Assembly: GCA_028290285.1 (NCBI GenBank)
Contig: JAQGKD010000110.1
Span: forward strand, 1 to 64,000
Length of the DNA: 64,000 bases
Origin: Hyphomicrobiales bacterium
GTDB lineage: Bacteria; Pseudomonadota; Alphaproteobacteria; Rhizobiales; Beijerinckiaceae
Direction of reading: 5' to 3'
Shown here piece by piece: positions 26,920 through 35,968 of this stretch. A program made the position numbers and the translations under genes. A model generated the notes under the pieces. The model was not told the origin of the DNA and did no database searches. It worked only from the letters and a program-made list of their open reading frames with translations. The stretch's first letter is position 1. The number at the start of each line of letters is the position of its first letter.

Positions 26920-29102
26920 CAGGCTCCCTGATTGCGCCGGGATTTCACCTCGAACAGAAGTAGAGAGCGCGCTGTCACTGTGTACTCTACGCCGAAGGCA
27001 AAGACTTCGTCGTCGTCCGGATTGGGCAGATTTGTATCGACGAGGCGCATCCAGCCCATCCCGCCAACCACTTCAGGGAGCTTGAAGTTTACGATGTCGT
27101 GATGGGCGTTCAGCACCATCAGCAGGGTCGCATCCGTTCCGCGTTGCCTGACTCCCGTCGGCTGCGCCCGGCCGTCAAGCAGCATACCAAAGCATCGGCC
27201 GTTCGTGTCGTGCCAGTTCTCCTCAACCATCTCCTCCCCACCTGGAGTAAGCCAGCCGACATCCTTGAGATCGAGCTCCTCGTTGTAGGCTCCGCTCAGG
27301 AAGCGCCCTCGGCGCAGCATCGGCTGGCGTCGCCGGATGCGAACGAGATGACGCGTGAAATCGAGAAGATCGGCGCCCTCCTCGTCGATCTTTTCCCAGT
27401 CGATCCAGCTGATCTCATTGTCTTGTGCATAGGCATTGTTGTTGCCGCTCTGGCTGCGGCCGAACTCGTCGCCCCCGAGGATCATCGGCGTGCCCTGCGA
27501 AAACAGCAGGGTTGCAAGCATGTTTCGCGCCTGCCGGGCCCTGATCTCCCTGATTTCCGGGTCGTCGGTCGGACCTTCCACACCGTAATTGTTCGAGAGA
27601 TTGTTCGAGTGCCCGTCGCGATTGTCCTCGCCGTTGGCTTCGTTGTGCTTGTCGTTGTAGGAGACCAGATCCTTCAGCGTGAAGCCGTCGTGCGCGGTGA
27701 TGAAGTTCACCGAGGCCCAGGGCTTGCGCCCCCGCATATTGAACAGATCGGCCGAGCCCGTCATCCGCGCTGCGAGATCTGCAAGCTTGCCTTCGTCCCC
27801 GCGCCAGAAGCCACGCACGGTATCGCGGTATCGATCGTTCCATTCCGCCCAACCCGGCGAAAAGCGGCCGACCTGATAACCGCCGGGACCGCAATCCCAG
27901 GGCTCGGCGATCAGCTTGACGGAACTCAGCACGGGATCCTGCCGGCAGGCGTCGAGGAAGCCACCGCCCTCGTCGAAGCCATGCGGCTCACGCGCGAGGA
28001 TGGTGGCGAGGTCGAAACGGAAACCGTCGACCCGCATCTCCTCCGCCCAGTAACGCAGCGAATCCGTCACCATCTGCAACACACGCTGATGACTGAGATT
28101 AACGGTGTTTCCGGTGCCAGTGTCGTTGATGTAGTAACGCTTGTCTGGAGCAAGCCGATAATAGGACGCGTTGTCGATGCCTTTGAAGGACAACGTCGGC
28201 CCGAGCTCGTTGCCCTCGGCCGTGTGGTTATACACGACGTCGAGGATCACCTCGATGCCGGCATTGTGCATATGTGCCACGACTTCCTTGATCTCGTTGA
28301 CGAAGGGCGTCGCGAGATATCGCTGCTTGGGCGCGAAGAAGCCGATGGTGTTGTAGCCCCAGTAATTGTGGAGCTTCTTCTCGACGAGGTAATCGTCGTC
28401 GACAAAGGAATGGATCGGCAAAAGCTCGATCGCGGTGATGCCGAGGCGGCGCAGATGATCGACCACCGCGCCAGTCATCAATCCCGAGAATGTACCGCGA
28501 TCAGCCTCCGGCACGTCGGGATGCATTTGCGTGAAGCCGCGCAAATGAGCCTCGTAGAGAATCGTCTGGTCCCACGGTGTCTGCGGCCTGCGATCTCTCC
28601 CCCATGTGAATGCAGGATCGATCACCCGGCATTTCGGAACGAAGGCTGCACTATCGCGCTCGTCGAAGGAAAGGTCGCCGTCCGGCGATCCGATCGTATA
28701 GCCGAACAACGCCGGATCCCATGTCACCTCGCCGACGAGCTGCTTTGCATAGGGGTCCATCAGCAGCTTGTTGTGGTTGAAGCGATGTCCCTCGGCCGGC
28801 GCATAGGGGCCATGCACGCGATAGCCGTAGACCGTTCCCGGACGCGCATCTTCGAGGTAACCGTGCCACACTTCGTCCGTATATTCCGGCAGCTCGATGC
28901 GTTCGATCTCTCGCTGCCCCTCGATGTCGAAGAGGCACAGTTCAACTTTCGTGGCGTGGGCGGAAAACAGCGCGAAATTGACGCCGATTCCGTCCCACGT
29001 AGCGCCGAGCGGAAAAGGTCGTCCTTCGCGAATCCGCGGGCCTTTCGGCGCGCGTCCAACGGCAGCCCGGGGCGGACTTGTGGGCTTCTCTTGTATGTTC
29101 AT
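26919..29102 (-). CDS. glgX: Glycogen debranching enzyme GlgX
   Basis: A 727-residue GH13 isoamylase-type debranching enzyme that hydrolyses alpha-1,6 branches of phosphorylase-limited glycogen. It has an N-terminal CBM48 domain (PLGATWDGIGVNFALFSAHATKVELCLF) and a catalytic barrel with DVVYNHTAEGNE, GFRFDLATILAR (nucleophile Asp), LIAEPWDCG (acid/base Glu) and FITAHDGFTLKDLVSYNDKHN. The start at 29102 (MNIQEKPTSPP) follows AGGA. Other glycogen genes are not adjacent. Confidence 0.95.
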   Translation of the reverse strand: MNIQEKPTSPPRAAVGRAPKGPRIREGRPFPLGATWDGIGVNFALFSAHATKVELCLFDIEGQREIERIELPEYTDEVWHGYLEDARPGTVYGYRVHGPYAPAEGHRFNHNKLLMDPYAKQLVGEVTWDPALFGYTIGSPDGDLSFDERDSAAFVPKCRVIDPAFTWGRDRRPQTPWDQTILYEAHLRGFTQMHPDVPEADRGTFSGLMTGAVVDHLRRLGITAIELLPIHSFVDDDYLVEKKLHNYWGYNTIGFFAPKQRYLATPFVNEIKEVVAHMHNAGIEVILDVVYNHTAEGNELGPTLSFKGIDNASYYRLAPDKRYYINDTGTGNTVNLSHQRVLQMVTDSLRYWAEEMRVDGFRFDLATILAREPHGFDEGGGFLDACRQDPVLSSVKLIAEPWDCGPGGYQVGRFSPGWAEWNDRYRDTVRGFWRGDEGKLADLAARMTGSADLFNMRGRKPWASVNFITAHDGFTLKDLVSYNDKHNEANGEDNRDGHSNNLSNNYGVEGPTDDPEIREIRARQARNMLATLLFSQGTPMILGGDEFGRSQSGNNNAYAQDNEISWIDWEKIDEEGADLLDFTRHLVRIRRRQPMLRRGRFLSGAYNEELDLKDVGWLTPGGEEMVEENWHDTNGRCFGMLLDGRAQPTGVRQRGTDATLLMVLNAHHDIVNFKLPEVVGGMGWMRLVDTNLPNPDDDEVFAFGVEYTVTARSLLLFEVKSRRNQGA

Positions 29103-29220
29103 ATGGGCGTCCTGGAGCACAGCAGGGCTGGAGCTGCCACAACGCGCAAGCCACAAGAAAGTCCCATCGGTTTACGGAGTTTACTGCCGAATGTGCTGCC
29201 GCCCGGATGTTCTTTGATGA

Positions 29221-29254
29221 CCCTTTCGCCCGCACCTTCGCGCGGGCGAAAGGG
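29221..29254. terminator. Very strong hairpin between glgX and a tctC gene
   Basis: A perfect 13-base stem (CCCTTTCGCCCGC and its complement) with an 8-base loop, 8 bases downstream of the tctC stop (29262) and about 120 bases before the glgX start. No T-run follows on the minus strand. It may terminate tctC transcription or be a dispersed palindromic repeat unit. Confidence 0.55.
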
Positions 29255-29261
29255 GGCTGGC

Positions 29262-30329
29262 TCATGGCTTGGCAGGCGCCGTCCCCGCGATCACCGCCTT
29301 CGCCTTCGCCACGACCTCCGGCGACGAGCGATAGAGCTCCTGAATGAGCTTCGTCACCTCGGCGCCCGAGATCGGATCGACCTCCAGAGCCAGCGACTTC
29401 GCCTCCGCAAGGAACGACGGATCTTTCATCGTATTGTCGAAGGCGACCCGCAGGGCGTCCCTGCGGTCGTCGGGAATTCCGGGAGGGGCAGCAAAGGGAC
29501 GCGCCACGACCTGCCGGCTCACGATCAGTTTGACGATTTCGCGATCGCTTTCCGACTTCGCCTTTTCGAGAACGGTCGGAATGTCAGGCATCTCGTGGTT
29601 GCGCTCGAGCGTCATCTGCAACAGCACGCGCAGTTTGTGCGGCCCCGCGGCCCAATCGGGGCGCGTCGCCTTGATCGATCCCCACGACCAGCCGCAGCGA
29701 CCGTCCAACTCGCCCCTTTCGATGGCGAGCGTCATGTCGTTGCCGCCGGGATAACCCGTGACAAGCTTCATCTTCGACCCGAAGAGATTGCGCACGAGCA
29801 TCGCGTAGGTGTCGGGATCGGAGCCAGAGCCCTCGCCGCCCACTGCGGACTCCGTTGCGAGCGAGTCCTCGAATGTCATGATTCTGGACTTGTCCGTCAC
29901 CGCGCAGACGCTGAGTTCGTTCGAGGCGCTGCCGATCCAGGTGAGCTTCGTTGCGTCGTATTGCACCTTCGATGTGCCGATCAGCGGCTCCATCGCCAGC
30001 CCGCGTCCGAATGTAGCCAGCGTCAGGCCATCCTTCGGCGCGACATTATAAAGGTAGTTGAGCGCGACCACGCTGCCCGCTCCCGGCATGTTGGTGACCG
30101 TGACCTTGGGATTGCCGGGAATATGGTCGCTCAGGTGCCGGGCGATGGCGCGAGCATAGATGTCGTAGCCGCCGCCTGCGCTGTAGCCCACGATCATATT
30201 GACCGATTTCCCCCGATAGAAATCCGCAGCGGATTCGGCATGCGCCACACCGGTCAGGGGCAAGGCGAGGGCAAATGCCAACGCCAGCGCAGTAGGACAA
30301 AACCGGCTCAGGGTGTGCGTGCGCAGCAT
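29262..30329 (-). CDS. TctC/Bug-family tripartite tricarboxylate transporter receptor (1)
   Basis: A 355-residue exported receptor. The leader (LALAFALALPLTGVAHA) is followed by ESAADFYRGKSVNMIVGYSAGGGYDIYARAIARHL, the Bug-family opening. MERGELDGR-type sequence (AIERGELDGRCGW) and an EVDPISGAEVTKLI tail are family landmarks. The start at 30329 follows AGGAG. No TctA or TctB gene is adjacent. It is divergent from the aldolase/molybdenum-hydroxylase genes. Such receptors bind carboxylates, aromatic acids or amides. Confidence 0.92.
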   Translation of the reverse strand: MLRTHTLSRFCPTALALAFALALPLTGVAHAESAADFYRGKSVNMIVGYSAGGGYDIYARAIARHLSDHIPGNPKVTVTNMPGAGSVVALNYLYNVAPKDGLTLATFGRGLAMEPLIGTSKVQYDATKLTWIGSASNELSVCAVTDKSRIMTFEDSLATESAVGGEGSGSDPDTYAMLVRNLFGSKMKLVTGYPGGNDMTLAIERGELDGRCGWSWGSIKATRPDWAAGPHKLRVLLQMTLERNHEMPDIPTVLEKAKSESDREIVKLIVSRQVVARPFAAPPGIPDDRRDALRVAFDNTMKDPSFLAEAKSLALEVDPISGAEVTKLIQELYRSSPEVVAKAKAVIAGTAPAKP

Positions 30330-30517
30330 GAGGATCGCTCCTATTCGGATGGCCGCCAGTAGGCCACGACGTGAGCCTAGAGAAAAGCAAGCGATGTGCC
30401 AAATTCGGTATTTTGACCTTGCAGCGCAACAAATGCTCCCCCACAATGCGTTTTGGAACAGTGCCGCGGCATCTTGCTTTGCAGAGAGCAGCCGCCTGCG
30501 CGAAACGAGGGCAGACG

Positions 30518-31210
30518 ATGACGCCGGATGAGGCGAAACAGGCACTGGTCGAGGCCGGGCGCATTCTCGAGGCTCACGGGCACGCAGATTTCACGAACGG
30601 TCACGTTTCTGTCCGTGTGCCGGGAAGCACCGAGCACTTCTTGATGAAGCCCCACAGCATCGGCTTCGGCGAGATCACACTCGACAACATCCTGACCGTC
30701 GATCTGGATGGAGTCGTCGTCGCAGGTTCGGGCAGGCGCCACAGCGAAGTCTTCATCCACACGGAAGTCTATCGCGCCCGCCCCGATCTCGCCTCGGTCA
30801 TGCATTCGCACCCCGCCCATGCTGTCGCCCTTTCCTGCACGGGCGAGACGTTGCGGCCGATCAGCCAGCCCGCCGCGCTCTTCTTCGAGGCGCTGCCAAC
30901 CTACGAGGATGAAATCGACCTCATCCGCACACCCGAGATGGGTCGCGGCATTGCGCGGGTGCTCGGCCCCCATCGCGCAGTCCTCATGCGCAACCATGGC
31001 ATCGTCGTGGGCGGAACCTCCGTGCAGGAAACAACGATCACCGCCCTGATGCTGGAGCAGGCGGCGATGATCCAGATTCTCGCCATGGCGACCGGCAAGG
31101 CGGCTCCCGAGTTTTCATCCGAAAAGGTACTTGCGCTTCGAAAGAACCTGAACCGTCCCGACCAGCACGCCGTGAACTTCAACTATCTGCTGCGCCAGTT
31201 GCCGCATTGA
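30518..31210 (+). CDS. Class II aldolase/adducin family protein
   Basis: A 230-residue Zn-dependent aldolase-fold protein. Zn ligands appear in VMHSHPAHAVAL (HxH) and a later His in RNHGIVVGG; the Glu-containing region EVYRARPDLASVMH fits the fuculose/ribulose phosphate aldolase group. The N-terminal FTNGHVSVRVPG is the usual phosphate-loop region. The start at 30518 follows GAGGG. It precedes the molybdenum hydroxylase genes by 79 bases and probably belongs to the same unit. It could be a decarboxylase or aldolase on a ring-derived intermediate. Confidence 0.88.
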   Translation: MTPDEAKQALVEAGRILEAHGHADFTNGHVSVRVPGSTEHFLMKPHSIGFGEITLDNILTVDLDGVVVAGSGRRHSEVFIHTEVYRARPDLASVMHSHPAHAVALSCTGETLRPISQPAALFFEALPTYEDEIDLIRTPEMGRGIARVLGPHRAVLMRNHGIVVGGTSVQETTITALMLEQAAMIQILAMATGKAAPEFSSEKVLALRKNLNRPDQHAVNFNYLLRQLPH

Positions 31211-31289
31211 AGTTTTATTCCAAGCGCTTGCATGGCCGCCACACAGCAGGCACCCTGCCGCTCCGCCTCCGCGATGATCGAGGACAACA

Positions 31290-32147
31290 GTGAAGCCGGC
31301 CCCATTCATCCATCACCGCCCCAGGACCATCGAGGAGGCCGTGCGCATCCTCGCCGAAGTCGCACCCGACGACGGGCGCGTTCTCGCCGGCGGCCAGAGC
31401 CTCGTTCCCATCATGGCCTTCCGCATGGCGCGGCCGCCCCATCTCGTCGATATCAACGAGATCGAAGGGCTGGACCGGCTCGTCGTTCAAGACGACAGGC
31501 TGCATATCGGCGCATGCGTGCGTCACGCGGCTTTTGGCAAGGGCGCCATCGAAGGGCCGACAGGCGACTTTCTCGCCAAGGTGATGCGCAAAATCGCTCA
31601 TCACCCCATCCGCACGCGCGGCACATTCTGCGGCAGCCTCGCTCATGCGGACCCGGCCTCCGAATGGTGCGCGGTCGCCGCGGTGCTCGATGCAGTGCTG
31701 GTCGCACGCAGTCACGAAGGCACGCGTGAGATACGAGCGCGCGACTTCTTCGAAGCGGTCATGACGACGGCGCTGCGAGCGGACGAAATTCTCGTCGAAG
31801 CGCAGCTGCCTTTGCTGCCCGCCGGCACGCGGACCGGCTTCTGCGAGTTCAGCCGTCGCGCGGGCGATTTCGCCATCGCGATGGTGCTCGTCGCCTGGCG
31901 CATCGAGAATGACTGCATCGTCGAGGCCCGCTTCGGCATCGGCGGAGCGGAAGCCTTTCCAAGACGCCTCACCGACGTCGAGGCGTGCCTGAACGGCGCT
32001 CGCCCCGAACAAAGCACATGGGACGAGGCCGCCGAAATGGCCGCCGCCGCTCTCGATCCGCTGGAAGACGCCGTGACGAGCGGCGACTATCGCCGCGATC
32101 TCGTGCGCTCACTGAGCCGTCAAGCGTTCGAACAGGCCTGCGCATGA
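31290..32147 (+). CDS. Molybdenum hydroxylase, FAD-binding medium subunit (CoxM/XDH type)
   Basis: A 285-residue subunit. LAGGQSLVPIMAFRMARP and TRGTFCGSLAHADPASEW are the two FAD-contact motifs of the CO dehydrogenase/xanthine dehydrogenase medium subunit, and GTRTGFCEFSRRAGDFAIAMV is the C-terminal domain signature. It passes electrons from the iron-sulfur subunit to the acceptor. The stop overlaps the small-subunit ATG by 4 bases. Confidence 0.93.
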   Translation: MKPAPFIHHRPRTIEEAVRILAEVAPDDGRVLAGGQSLVPIMAFRMARPPHLVDINEIEGLDRLVVQDDRLHIGACVRHAAFGKGAIEGPTGDFLAKVMRKIAHHPIRTRGTFCGSLAHADPASEWCAVAAVLDAVLVARSHEGTREIRARDFFEAVMTTALRADEILVEAQLPLLPAGTRTGFCEFSRRAGDFAIAMVLVAWRIENDCIVEARFGIGGAEAFPRRLTDVEACLNGARPEQSTWDEAAEMAAAALDPLEDAVTSGDYRRDLVRSLSRQAFEQACA

Positions 32148-32623
32148 CCAAGCAAGACATCTCACTGAACGTGAACGGACGCCGCTACGACATCCGCGTC
32201 GAGCCCCGCAAGACTCTCGCGGATGCACTGCGCGACGATTGCAATCTCACCGGCACGCATCTGGGTTGCGAGCACGGTGTCTGCGGCGCCTGCACCATCA
32301 TCGTCGACGGCGAGACCGTGCGCTCCTGCCTGATGTTCGCGGTACAGGCCGACGGTCGCACGCTTCGGACCGTCGAAGGTCTCGCCAAGGGCAATGAGCT
32401 TCACCCCCTGCAATCCGCCTTCATGGAACATCATGCCCTGCAATGCGGCTATTGCACGCCTGGTTTCCTGATGCTCGCGACGGGCGTGCTGGAACGCGAA
32501 CCCGACATTTCGGATGAGGACTTGCGCGATGTCCTGTCGTCCAACCTCTGCCGCTGCACAGGCTATGAGAACATCGTGAAGGCCGTGCGCGCCGCGGCCG
32601 AACAGATGAGGCCGGCTCGATGA
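32144..32623 (+). CDS. Molybdenum hydroxylase, [2Fe-2S] small subunit (CoxS type)
   Basis: A 159-residue iron-sulfur subunit with two clusters. The plant-ferredoxin-type cluster uses CEHGVCGACTIIVDG and a later Cys (VRSCLMF); the second uses QCGYCTPGF and LCRCTGYENIVKAV. All eight ligand Cys are present. The ATG overlaps the medium-subunit stop (ATGA), as does the next gene's start with its own stop, so the three subunits are translationally coupled. Confidence 0.95.
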   Translation: MTKQDISLNVNGRRYDIRVEPRKTLADALRDDCNLTGTHLGCEHGVCGACTIIVDGETVRSCLMFAVQADGRTLRTVEGLAKGNELHPLQSAFMEHHALQCGYCTPGFLMLATGVLEREPDISDEDLRDVLSSNLCRCTGYENIVKAVRAAAEQMRPAR

Positions 32624-34932
32624 CCCACGCAGAAACCGGACCCATCGGCCAGTCGCTCACGCGCGTGGAAGATCCGCCGCTCGTCACCGGCAAGGGCCGC
32701 TTCGTCGCCGACATCTCTTTCCCGCATCAATTGCACATGCGCATCGTTCGCTCGAGCCATGCGCACGCGCGGATTGTTTCGATCTCGGTTGACGCCGCGC
32801 TCGCGCTGCCCGGCGTGCACGCCGTATGGACCGCCAAGGATATTCCTGAAATCGGCCCCATCGACTTTCGCGAAGGCAAGATAGAAAAGCTCGAGCCCTA
32901 TCGCCAGCCCGTGCTCGCAGTGGACATGCTTCGCTATGTCGGTGAACCCGTCGCAGCGGTCTTCGCAACCGACGCCTACATTGCCGAGGACGCGGCGGAT
33001 CTCGTCACCATCGAGGTCGAGGAACTGCCCGTCATCATCGCAGCCGATGCGACGCCGGGCGAATTCGCCCCCGGCCTGTCCACGGAGGCGGCCATTGTCA
33101 CGCAGGGCTTCGGCGACGTCGAGACCGCCTTCGCGACCGCCCACGCCATCGTGGAACTCGATCTCACGGTCGGCCGCCACTCTGGCGTGCCGCTTGAAAC
33201 ACGCGGGGCCATCGGCCGCTACGACACGGCGCGCGACGTGCTGGAACTGCACGGCGCAGCCAAGGTGCCGCACAAGAACCGCGAGTCGCTCGCGCGCCTC
33301 TTCGGCCGCAGCACGGCGGCTCTGCATCTGTTCGAAGCCCACGTCGGCGGTGGTTTCGGCGTGAGGGGCGAGATCTATCCGGAAGACATCCTCGTTCTCG
33401 CGGCGGCCTTGCGTTTTGAGGGCGCCGTGAAATGGATCGAGGATCGGCGCGAGCATCTGATCGCCACAAACCACTCGCGCCAGCAGCGCCACAAGATCCG
33501 CGCGGCGGTGGATGCCCAGGGCACGCTGCTCGCCATCGAGAACGAGTTCTGGCACGATCAGGGCGCCTATCCGCGCACACACGCGATGCGCGTCGCCGAG
33601 ACCACGTGCGGCATTCTTCCGGGCCCCTATCGGCTGGGCGCCTACAAGGCGACGGGCCATTATCGCCTTACCAACAAAACCCCCGCTGCGACCTATCGTG
33701 CGCCTGGACGCTACGAGACGAATTTCGTCCGCGAGCGCCTGCTCGACGCCATCGCGGCGCGTCTCGACATGTCACGCGTCGATGTACGCCGCCGCAATCT
33801 CATCCGCTCGGACGAGATGCCCTACGCCCGCCCGCTCAGTGTGCTTGAAGACGACGTCTCCTACGATTCCGGTGACTACGAGGGACTTCTGGACAAGTCC
33901 CTCGCGCTGATCGGCTGGGACGACCTGCAACTCGAGCTCCGCGAGCGTCGCGCAAGCGGTGAATGCGTCGGCGTTGGCATCGCCCTTTTCGTCGAGAAAA
34001 GCGGTCTGGGGCCGAGCGACGGCGCGCATGTCAATGTCGACACGACTGGCGCCATCGAAGTCATCACAGGCGGCGCGTCGGTCGGACAGGGGTTCGAGAC
34101 CGTCATGGCGCAGGTCTGCGCTGAGGCGCTGGGTACCGACTACCGTCGCATCCGCGTCGTGCACGGCCAGACGAACCGCATAGAATATGGCATCGGCGCA
34201 CATGCCTCGCGCGCAACGGTCATGACAGCGAATGCCGTTCATGCAGCCGCGACCAAGGTGCGTGAAAAAGCCCTCGCGCTGGCCGGCGAGTTGCTTCAAA
34301 GCGACCCGGCCGACCTCGACATCGCCGGCGGCAAGGTCATCCAGCGTGACAGGCCGGACGGCCCGTCCATCACGCTCGGCCAGCTCGCCCACCACCTGCG
34401 TCCCTCATCCCCGACACGCGGCGGGCACGATCCGGGACTGAGTTCCGACGGCTGGTTCAACACCGCGCATCAGACATATCCCTACGGCAATCAGCTAGCA
34501 GTCGTGCGCGTCGATCGCGAGACCGGCGCGGTCACCGTGGAGCGTTACGTGATCGCCTACGACATCGGCCGCGCGATCAATCCGATGCTGGTGCGCGGGC
34601 AGATTCTCGGCGGCTTCGTGCAAGGCCTCGGCGGCGCGCTCTATGAGGAATTCCTCTACGACGACCGCGGCGAGCCGCTCTGCGTCACCTTCGCCGATTA
34701 TCTCATTCCGACCCTCAGCGAAGTGCCGCCTGTCGACGTCATCATTGCAGAAGATGCGCCCAGTACCCGCAATCCATTAGGCATCAAGGGCGCAGGCGAA
34801 AGCGGTATCGCGGCGGTGGGCGCGGCGATCGCGTCCGCCATCGACGATGCGCTCGGCGTTCCCGGCTCCATCACCAGCCTGCCGGTGACGCCGCAACGCC
34901 TCAAGCGCATCATCGACAGGCTGAAAACCTGA
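32620..34932 (+). CDS. Molybdenum hydroxylase, Moco-binding large subunit
   Basis: A 770-residue molybdopterin cytosine dinucleotide-type large subunit. It has the a/b hammerhead start (SLTRVEDPPLVTGKGRFVADI), AHVGGGFGVRGEIYPED, and the active-site loop TYRAPGRYETNF. The C-terminal region has GIKGAGESGIAAVGAAI with the catalytic Glu. The active-site loop is not AYxCSFR, so this is not form I CO dehydrogenase; it fits hydroxylases of N-heterocycles, aldehydes or aromatic acids. The ring or aldehyde substrate is unknown. Confidence 0.93.
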   Translation: MTHAETGPIGQSLTRVEDPPLVTGKGRFVADISFPHQLHMRIVRSSHAHARIVSISVDAALALPGVHAVWTAKDIPEIGPIDFREGKIEKLEPYRQPVLAVDMLRYVGEPVAAVFATDAYIAEDAADLVTIEVEELPVIIAADATPGEFAPGLSTEAAIVTQGFGDVETAFATAHAIVELDLTVGRHSGVPLETRGAIGRYDTARDVLELHGAAKVPHKNRESLARLFGRSTAALHLFEAHVGGGFGVRGEIYPEDILVLAAALRFEGAVKWIEDRREHLIATNHSRQQRHKIRAAVDAQGTLLAIENEFWHDQGAYPRTHAMRVAETTCGILPGPYRLGAYKATGHYRLTNKTPAATYRAPGRYETNFVRERLLDAIAARLDMSRVDVRRRNLIRSDEMPYARPLSVLEDDVSYDSGDYEGLLDKSLALIGWDDLQLELRERRASGECVGVGIALFVEKSGLGPSDGAHVNVDTTGAIEVITGGASVGQGFETVMAQVCAEALGTDYRRIRVVHGQTNRIEYGIGAHASRATVMTANAVHAAATKVREKALALAGELLQSDPADLDIAGGKVIQRDRPDGPSITLGQLAHHLRPSSPTRGGHDPGLSSDGWFNTAHQTYPYGNQLAVVRVDRETGAVTVERYVIAYDIGRAINPMLVRGQILGGFVQGLGGALYEEFLYDDRGEPLCVTFADYLIPTLSEVPPVDVIIAEDAPSTRNPLGIKGAGESGIAAVGAAIASAIDDALGVPGSITSLPVTPQRLKRIIDRLKT

Positions 34933-35952
34933 TCAGTTCCCGGCGGATTTCAACGCCGCCTTGACCCGCGCGACGACGTCGGGCGGCGTCGCCGAAACCT
35001 GTTCGACGAGCTTGGCTACATCCTCGCCGGTCATTGGGCTGACCTCGAGCTGCGCCTTGCCTGCATCGGCAAGATAGGCGGGGTCTTTCATTGTCTCGTC
35101 GAAAGCGCGACGAAGGATTTGCACACGCGCGGCGGGCACATCTGGCGGCAGGAAGAACGGGCGGCCATATTCGAGGCGCGACACGATCAGCTTCAAGGCC
35201 TGCCGGTCCGCCTCGTTTGCAGCAAGGCTGAATACGGTCGGCACGTTGGGGAGATCGGGGTTTTTGTCGAGCCCGTATTGCAGGATGACCTTCACCTTGC
35301 CCTCGTCGAGCCAATTGCTGTTCAGCGCTTTCAGGCTCATCCAGGCATTCGCTCCCATGCCCTGCACCTCGCCGCGCTCCATGGCGACATGGATGTTGGT
35401 GGTGCCCTCGTAGCCACTGATGACTTTGTATTTCAGGCCGAGAATCTGCTGCGCGACGACGGGAAAATCGACCTGCGTCGTGCCAGGAGCTGTCGCACCT
35501 ACAACAAGCTGCGTGTTGCGCAGCTCCTCGACATTCTGAACGGGCGCGCTCTTCCACACATAAGAGACCTGCGTGTCGTGGTTGGTGCTGCCGATCCAGT
35601 TGAACTTCACGGGATCGAAGCGCACGAGCTCCGGCGCCAGCAGATGCAAGGTCGGCATGCCGTTGATTGCAGCGCCGATGACCGTGCCGTCGCGGGGCGA
35701 AGAATTATAGAGCGCCGTCGCCATGGTCGCGCTGCCTGCGCCGACCTGGTTCTGCACGATCACCGTCGGCTTGCCGGGGATGTGGTCGCCCAGATGACGC
35801 GCCAGCACGCGCGCATTGATGTCATAGCCGGAGCCGGCGGACGAGCCGACCACGATCTTGATCTGCTTGTCCTTGAAGAACATCTCCTGCGCCTGAGCGG
35901 CTGTTCCGGCCACGAGCGCCAGCCCGGCTGCGATCCATTTCACTGCGGACAT
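34933..35952 (-). CDS. TctC/Bug-family receptor (2)
   Basis: A 339-residue exported receptor. The signal peptide (MSAVKWIAAGLALVAGTAAQAQ) is followed by EMFFKDKQIKIVVGSSAGSGYDINARVLARHLGDHIPG. The central MERGEVQGMGAN and the C-terminal SPMTGEDVAKLVEQV are typical. Its stop abuts the large-subunit stop of the opposite strand with no base between (TGATCA). It follows another tctC gene by 16 bases; the pair belongs to the SDR-cupin unit. Confidence 0.93.
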   Translation of the reverse strand: MSAVKWIAAGLALVAGTAAQAQEMFFKDKQIKIVVGSSAGSGYDINARVLARHLGDHIPGKPTVIVQNQVGAGSATMATALYNSSPRDGTVIGAAINGMPTLHLLAPELVRFDPVKFNWIGSTNHDTQVSYVWKSAPVQNVEELRNTQLVVGATAPGTTQVDFPVVAQQILGLKYKVISGYEGTTNIHVAMERGEVQGMGANAWMSLKALNSNWLDEGKVKVILQYGLDKNPDLPNVPTVFSLAANEADRQALKLIVSRLEYGRPFFLPPDVPAARVQILRRAFDETMKDPAYLADAGKAQLEVSPMTGEDVAKLVEQVSATPPDVVARVKAALKSAGN

Positions 35953-35968
35953 TTTGTCCTCCCCTGCG

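Noticed and set aside
27099-30362. Very long open frame (1087 codons) on the plus strand
   Set aside because: It runs antisense to glgX and a tctC gene and has no recognisable domains; long antisense frames are expected in GC-rich coding DNA.
30425-30445. Short TTGC-AGC-GCAA palindrome upstream of the aldolase gene
   Set aside because: Four-base arms are too short to separate from chance.
32620-34932. Annotation as aerobic CO dehydrogenase
   Set aside because: The AYxCSFR motif is absent.
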